Positions 60,404-64,000 of a stretch of DNA of 64,000 bases are shown one piece after another. The position numbers were made by a program, and so were the translations under genes. Origin of the DNA: Rotaria socialis. Taxonomy: Eukaryota; Rotifera; Eurotatoria; Philodinida; Philodinidae. The number at the start of each line of letters is the position of its first letter. The first letter of the stretch is position 1. The stretch spans positions 124,001 through 188,000 of the forward strand of contig CAJNYU010002220.1 in NCBI GenBank assembly GCA_905331475.1. Direction: 5' to 3'. Below the pieces are notes generated by a model, which saw only the letters and a list, made by a program, of their open reading frames with translations, was not told the DNA's origin and made no database searches.

Positions 60404-63400
60404 GCTATATTTGTTTGCTGCTTTGATTCTCGTTTATAAACTTCATCACAATTAGCAAACAGAAAATTGTACGTATGACGAATACAATTTTTCACACAAT
60501 CTTTGACAACACCCGATGCACGTGGTGGCGAACTTAATTCTTGAACCTGTACATTATTATTAAAAAAACAAAAACAATAAGAACTTGGCAAATGTTCATA
60601 AATACATGTTATATCATTCATTAGTTGTTTTTTGGATTCGAACAATAAGCACTTACATAGAAATACTGCTAACAATAGAAAGACTAACGCTATTTATGTT
60701 TTCATGATTTCCTTTGCATCGTAACCCAATGAAAAAGGGCAAATGAGAGAAAAATCGATTTCCGTTCATTGTTTTTTCTTATCACAAATTATGAAAAGAA
60801 GAAGAAAGAAAAATAGCAATGATCAGTATTAGGCATTCGATAAATAAGTTTGGTGTTATTTAAAATAAAGACATTCAAATGCTTTGATTTCATGCAATCA
60901 AACCATGCTCAAACATACCTGATTATTAATCGCGGATATTCGAAAAGGAACAACTCTCCCATACTAAGAATGTGTTTTAATATTATAGATCTTTTTCTTT
61001 TTTTCTTTTCTCTCTTATAGTTTATGTCAATCGAAAAATAAGAAAACTATATATTACCTTCATACGAAAAAATGTTATAGATGTTAGAAGATCAACTGTT
61101 GATTTTAAATCTTGCATTCGATCCATACTTGACGATGGAAAATTATTCTAATTATCAAAAAAGAAAATATTTCAAAGAATTCAAAATCCTAAATTTTCAT
61201 ACTCGATACATCGATAGATCAATACGAATTGAATTGTGTAATTGATCAAGTAGTTTTATGAATTTCTCTTTCTAAAAATATGAAAAAATTAATTTAATAA
61301 TGGAAAAATTAACTAATTTTATTTAAAATAATATGTTATTAATACACACATCAATGTATTCAGAAACGTTTTTTGTGTTTATCTTAGTTTGATATAAGAA
61401 AACTTCGTAAACATAATAAAGTCATATTTATACCTTGATAAATTCTCCATGAAAAAAATTAAGCAAGACTTTGGCTCAAATCAGAAAGCTTATCAAAAGA
61501 TTTCTATTTGAAATTAGAGTTTTACAATTCAGATATATTATTTTGTGAATTGAATTTTTTTAATGGTGTTTAATTTACTTTACAAATAGTGAAAAACAAT
61601 TTGCCTATACTACTAGTTAATATTGATTTTTATTTAAGATTCTGGTTAAACTGAATAATATTCTATTCTGTCTCACATACTACATCCAAGAATTTCGTGA
61701 TACTGAAAGCAACTTTTGAAAGAAAAATATGACAGTTAAAGACTGAGATGAATGATGTTTTCTTTGTCTTATTAATTTAGAAATGTGTTGAGAAGTTATA
61801 AATTGAAATCTACAGTCCAAGAGAAATAATGGAAAAGTTTTTAAAATTGCCTTCTTAAATCAGAAAAATCATTAAGCTTGATATTTTGATGAGAAAATTC
61901 CGATTCAGAAGACATCAATGATTTCATTAGATTATCTATAGACTCTATCATAATTTTTTCTTCAGACAGATCTAAAACGATAAAGTTACAGTTATCGATT
62001 TAATATTAAAATCTATTTTGATAAATTCTGGATAAGTAATACTAGTAGATATGAACATTTATCTTAAATCTAACCAATAAGAGTCTCAATAAAGATTGTT
62101 ACATTGAAGATATCTTAAGTTCAAATAAATATATGAATATTATTTTAAATTTTTCATACATTTCATACCGTTTATATTATTTAATATTAAAATATTTATA
62201 ACAAAAACAAATTCATTATCGTATTTAATCTTTAAACTTACTCCAAAATTAGAAGCAGCAAATTGATCTGCAGCTGATACTGCAGTTGTTGCTGTTGTAT
62301 GTGCATAGTAAGCATTGATATTAGCCAAAAGGGTACTCATCACAGCAGGGACACCGGGACACATATATTTTGTTGATAAACAAGCAAAATGACTATTTAT
62401 CAAAAAATTATATTTTTTAGTTTGACAAACAAAGCTTAATGAAAATAAATTACGTCATAGCTTGATAAATCGATTCAATACCATAACGAATAGCAAATTC
62501 ATTAACAATTTCTTGAGAAGGTTCATCAAAGTAAACTTTCCATGCATCATCCTTTGATATTAAAATAATATATGCAAAATAAGTTAAACAGGGAAGAAAA
62601 TCAATAATTAATTAATTAATTACCCCTTTAGCTTCTGGAATAATAGGTTGGCCATTATTATTTTCACACAATGTGTAAAATAAATTTTCATGTAAACAAG
62701 TATATTGTGCATGATATGGAGCTACTTTCTCTTCTCCTTTAATTTCAACTGAAATATGAAGACGAATAGCACCAGAAACAGCTGATTTATCTGTTCGTTT
62801 TTCTAAATTATACCAAACATCCATTTCACCCGATAATGTTCGAACTTCAATTATTGTTTGTCCCAGAAAATCATCGGATTCACGAGTCAATTTTTGCATT
62901 AATTTTGCTCGAATATCATCATCTTCATCCCTATTTTAAAATGTATTTTTTATTTAAATTAGAAAGTAAAAATTTTATAAATCTTACCATACTCGAACTT
63001 TAATTCGATCACATGAATTATGACATTCACTAAATAAATAGCAAAGAGTTTTTTCTTTCTTTTTTTCTCAAATAAATCAATTTTTTTAAACTTGCAAGAA
63101 AAATTTTTCATTCCACGTCGGATTTAACTCTGAATAAACTGTTTTTGTACGCTTCTTCACTTTTCCTACTTGAACAGTTACATATGGATCTGATGTGCCA
63201 GATTTATCTTTAGCTATTAAACCTTGAGCACTTATCACTAGAATGAAGTTTACAATATATATATATATATATAACAACAATAACAACAATAAAAGAAAGA
63301 AAATTTGTCTATTATGCATACCAGTTATCGCCAATTTGGCTGACCACTTTGATGTACCATCGAGTACACTCTGTTTAACAGCTTTCATATGACCAACATG

Positions 63401-64000
63401 AGACTTTTCATCAACCGTAAATACATCCCTTCATAGAAAAAATTTAGATTTAATTATTATTTCGAAAATTTTCCTATTCGAAATAGTCTTCAAACTAAAA
63501 ATATATACCTGATTGTCTTAAATAGAAGAGGTCTTGTAGTTTCCCTGAGTGTCATTTTTTCATGCATGGCTTCCATTAAGTTCTTTGCTTTATCATCGGC
63601 ACCATGTTTGGCATTTTTCTGAGCGCGTCCTACATATACAAAAATAAAACGATTACAAATCTTTCAAATATTGGTGTCATCATCATCAATGTGTGAGGGA
63701 ATTGAACAAAGTTGTAAAGAGATTATTTCGCTATAGAAAATACAAACTAAGGATTCATTTATAGTTTGTTAACTTTCAATGTAGATAAATAAATCGCAAT
63801 GAGCTGAGAGTAAATAGCGTGCGAAAGTCAAAGCATTTTGAAAATAAACTTAGTTTTTAGTTGAAATAGAGAGGCGAAGGACAAAAAAAAGTTAAATGCA
63901 AAGTATTCAATTATCTCTGTGCTGCTTCATACGTTGTTCCTCGACGATCATATATTGAACTGCATTTGGATCATTATTCGGATAGATCACATGAACTAAT
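55278..64000 (-). CDS. unc-13: UNC-13/Munc13 synaptic vesicle priming protein, partial (C2B-MUN-C2C)
   Basis: Presynaptic protein that opens syntaxin and primes vesicles for fusion. The gene continues beyond the right edge, so the N-terminal region and C1 domain are not seen. Visible order: linker with [21 protein letters not shown]2B ([20 protein letters not shown], then [45 protein letters not shown]); and MUN segments ([75 protein letters not shown], and AKYMKRFS). Last comes C2C (KVTVK, then [14 protein letters not shown]) ending [19 protein letters not shown] and a short tail. Larger introns lie at about 58805-60050 and 56490-57711. The MUN region carries a poly-Thr insertion from a TTG-type microsatellite, and one intron begins with GC. 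Confidence 0.95.
60364..60403. repeat. Trinucleotide repeat coding for poly-threonine
   Basis: About thirteen TTG-type units on the plus strand read as ACA/ACT-type codons on the minus strand, giving IAT followed by a dozen Thr then SII within the MUN region of UNC-13, in an acidic, Asn/Gln-rich insertion. Confidence 0.88.
63030..63095 (-). other. GC-AG intron in UNC-13 C2B
   Basis: Keeping the conserved join KFFFECHN requires the exon to end at 63096 and the intron to begin GCAAGT, the usual sequence of GC-AG introns, with acceptor ATTTAG at 63031-63030. Using the nearby GT, two bases downstream, puts stops in frame. Confidence 0.8.
63255..63272. repeat. TA dinucleotide microsatellite
   Basis: Short TA run inside an UNC-13 intron, followed by AACAA repeats. 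Confidence 0.8.

Overview
This window is nuclear DNA from a eukaryote, most likely a bdelloid rotifer (Rotaria- or Adineta-like). The evidence is: AT-rich intergenic DNA; animal genes cut by many introns of about 50-65 bp with GT-AG ends; a short gene of a Rossmann-like type I remember as recurrent in bdelloid predicted proteins; an intron-containing gene of a bacterial membrane-protein family (YihY/BrkB); and splice-acceptor-like sequences placed directly before many start codons, as expected if mRNAs receive a trans-spliced leader, which is known in rotifers. The species call is inference. Gene families were assigned by reading translations, without database searches.

Layout. 1-8.3 kb: one orphan six-exon plus-strand gene (1213-2965), then about 5 kb of gene-poor DNA with a 0.93-kb terminal-inverted-repeat element (6562-7489). 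8.3-17.3 kb, plus strand: a small secreted-protein ORF, then an alpha-type nicotinic acetylcholine receptor subunit (9079-17297). The receptor's intron between TM3 and TM4 is 5.4 kb long because a 4.67-kb hAT transposon sits in it with an exact 8-bp target duplication. The hAT copy carries a decayed transposase and at least three further insertions that share CCCAGG...CCTGGG ends. 17.3-24.2 kb: gene-poor DNA with an intact 251-bp hAT MITE, smaller inverted repeats and a frameshifted bdelloid-type module (21754-22191, minus).

24.2-44.9 kb is a minus-strand block: an ABCG2-like half transporter, MLH1, an ataxin-10-like protein, a full-length otoferlin-like ferlin and the mitochondrial ribosomal protein uS10m. 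The ataxin-10-like and MLH1 genes are only 67 bp apart, and an acceptor-like AG lies exactly at the MLH1 start, so they may form an operon-like pair. 45-50 kb: a MITE, the plus-strand YihY/BrkB-family gene (candidate horizontal transfer) and a 619-bp foldback repeat. 50.3-54.5 kb, minus: a cyclin K/T-type cyclin whose 1.9-kb intron carries another CCCAGG-family element. 55.3-64.0 kb, minus: the C-terminal part of UNC-13/Munc13 (C2B, MUN and C2C), running off the right edge.

Functionally, the nicotinic receptor, the ferlin and UNC-13 all belong to synaptic transmission or calcium-triggered vesicle fusion. The remaining genes are housekeeping (mismatch repair, mitochondrial translation, transcriptional cyclin, transport). 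I see no CRISPR array, rRNA or convincing tRNA. The most notable observations are the nested transposon assembly, the candidate transferred YihY gene, the widespread leader-acceptor signature and the tight ataxin-10-like/MLH1 pair.
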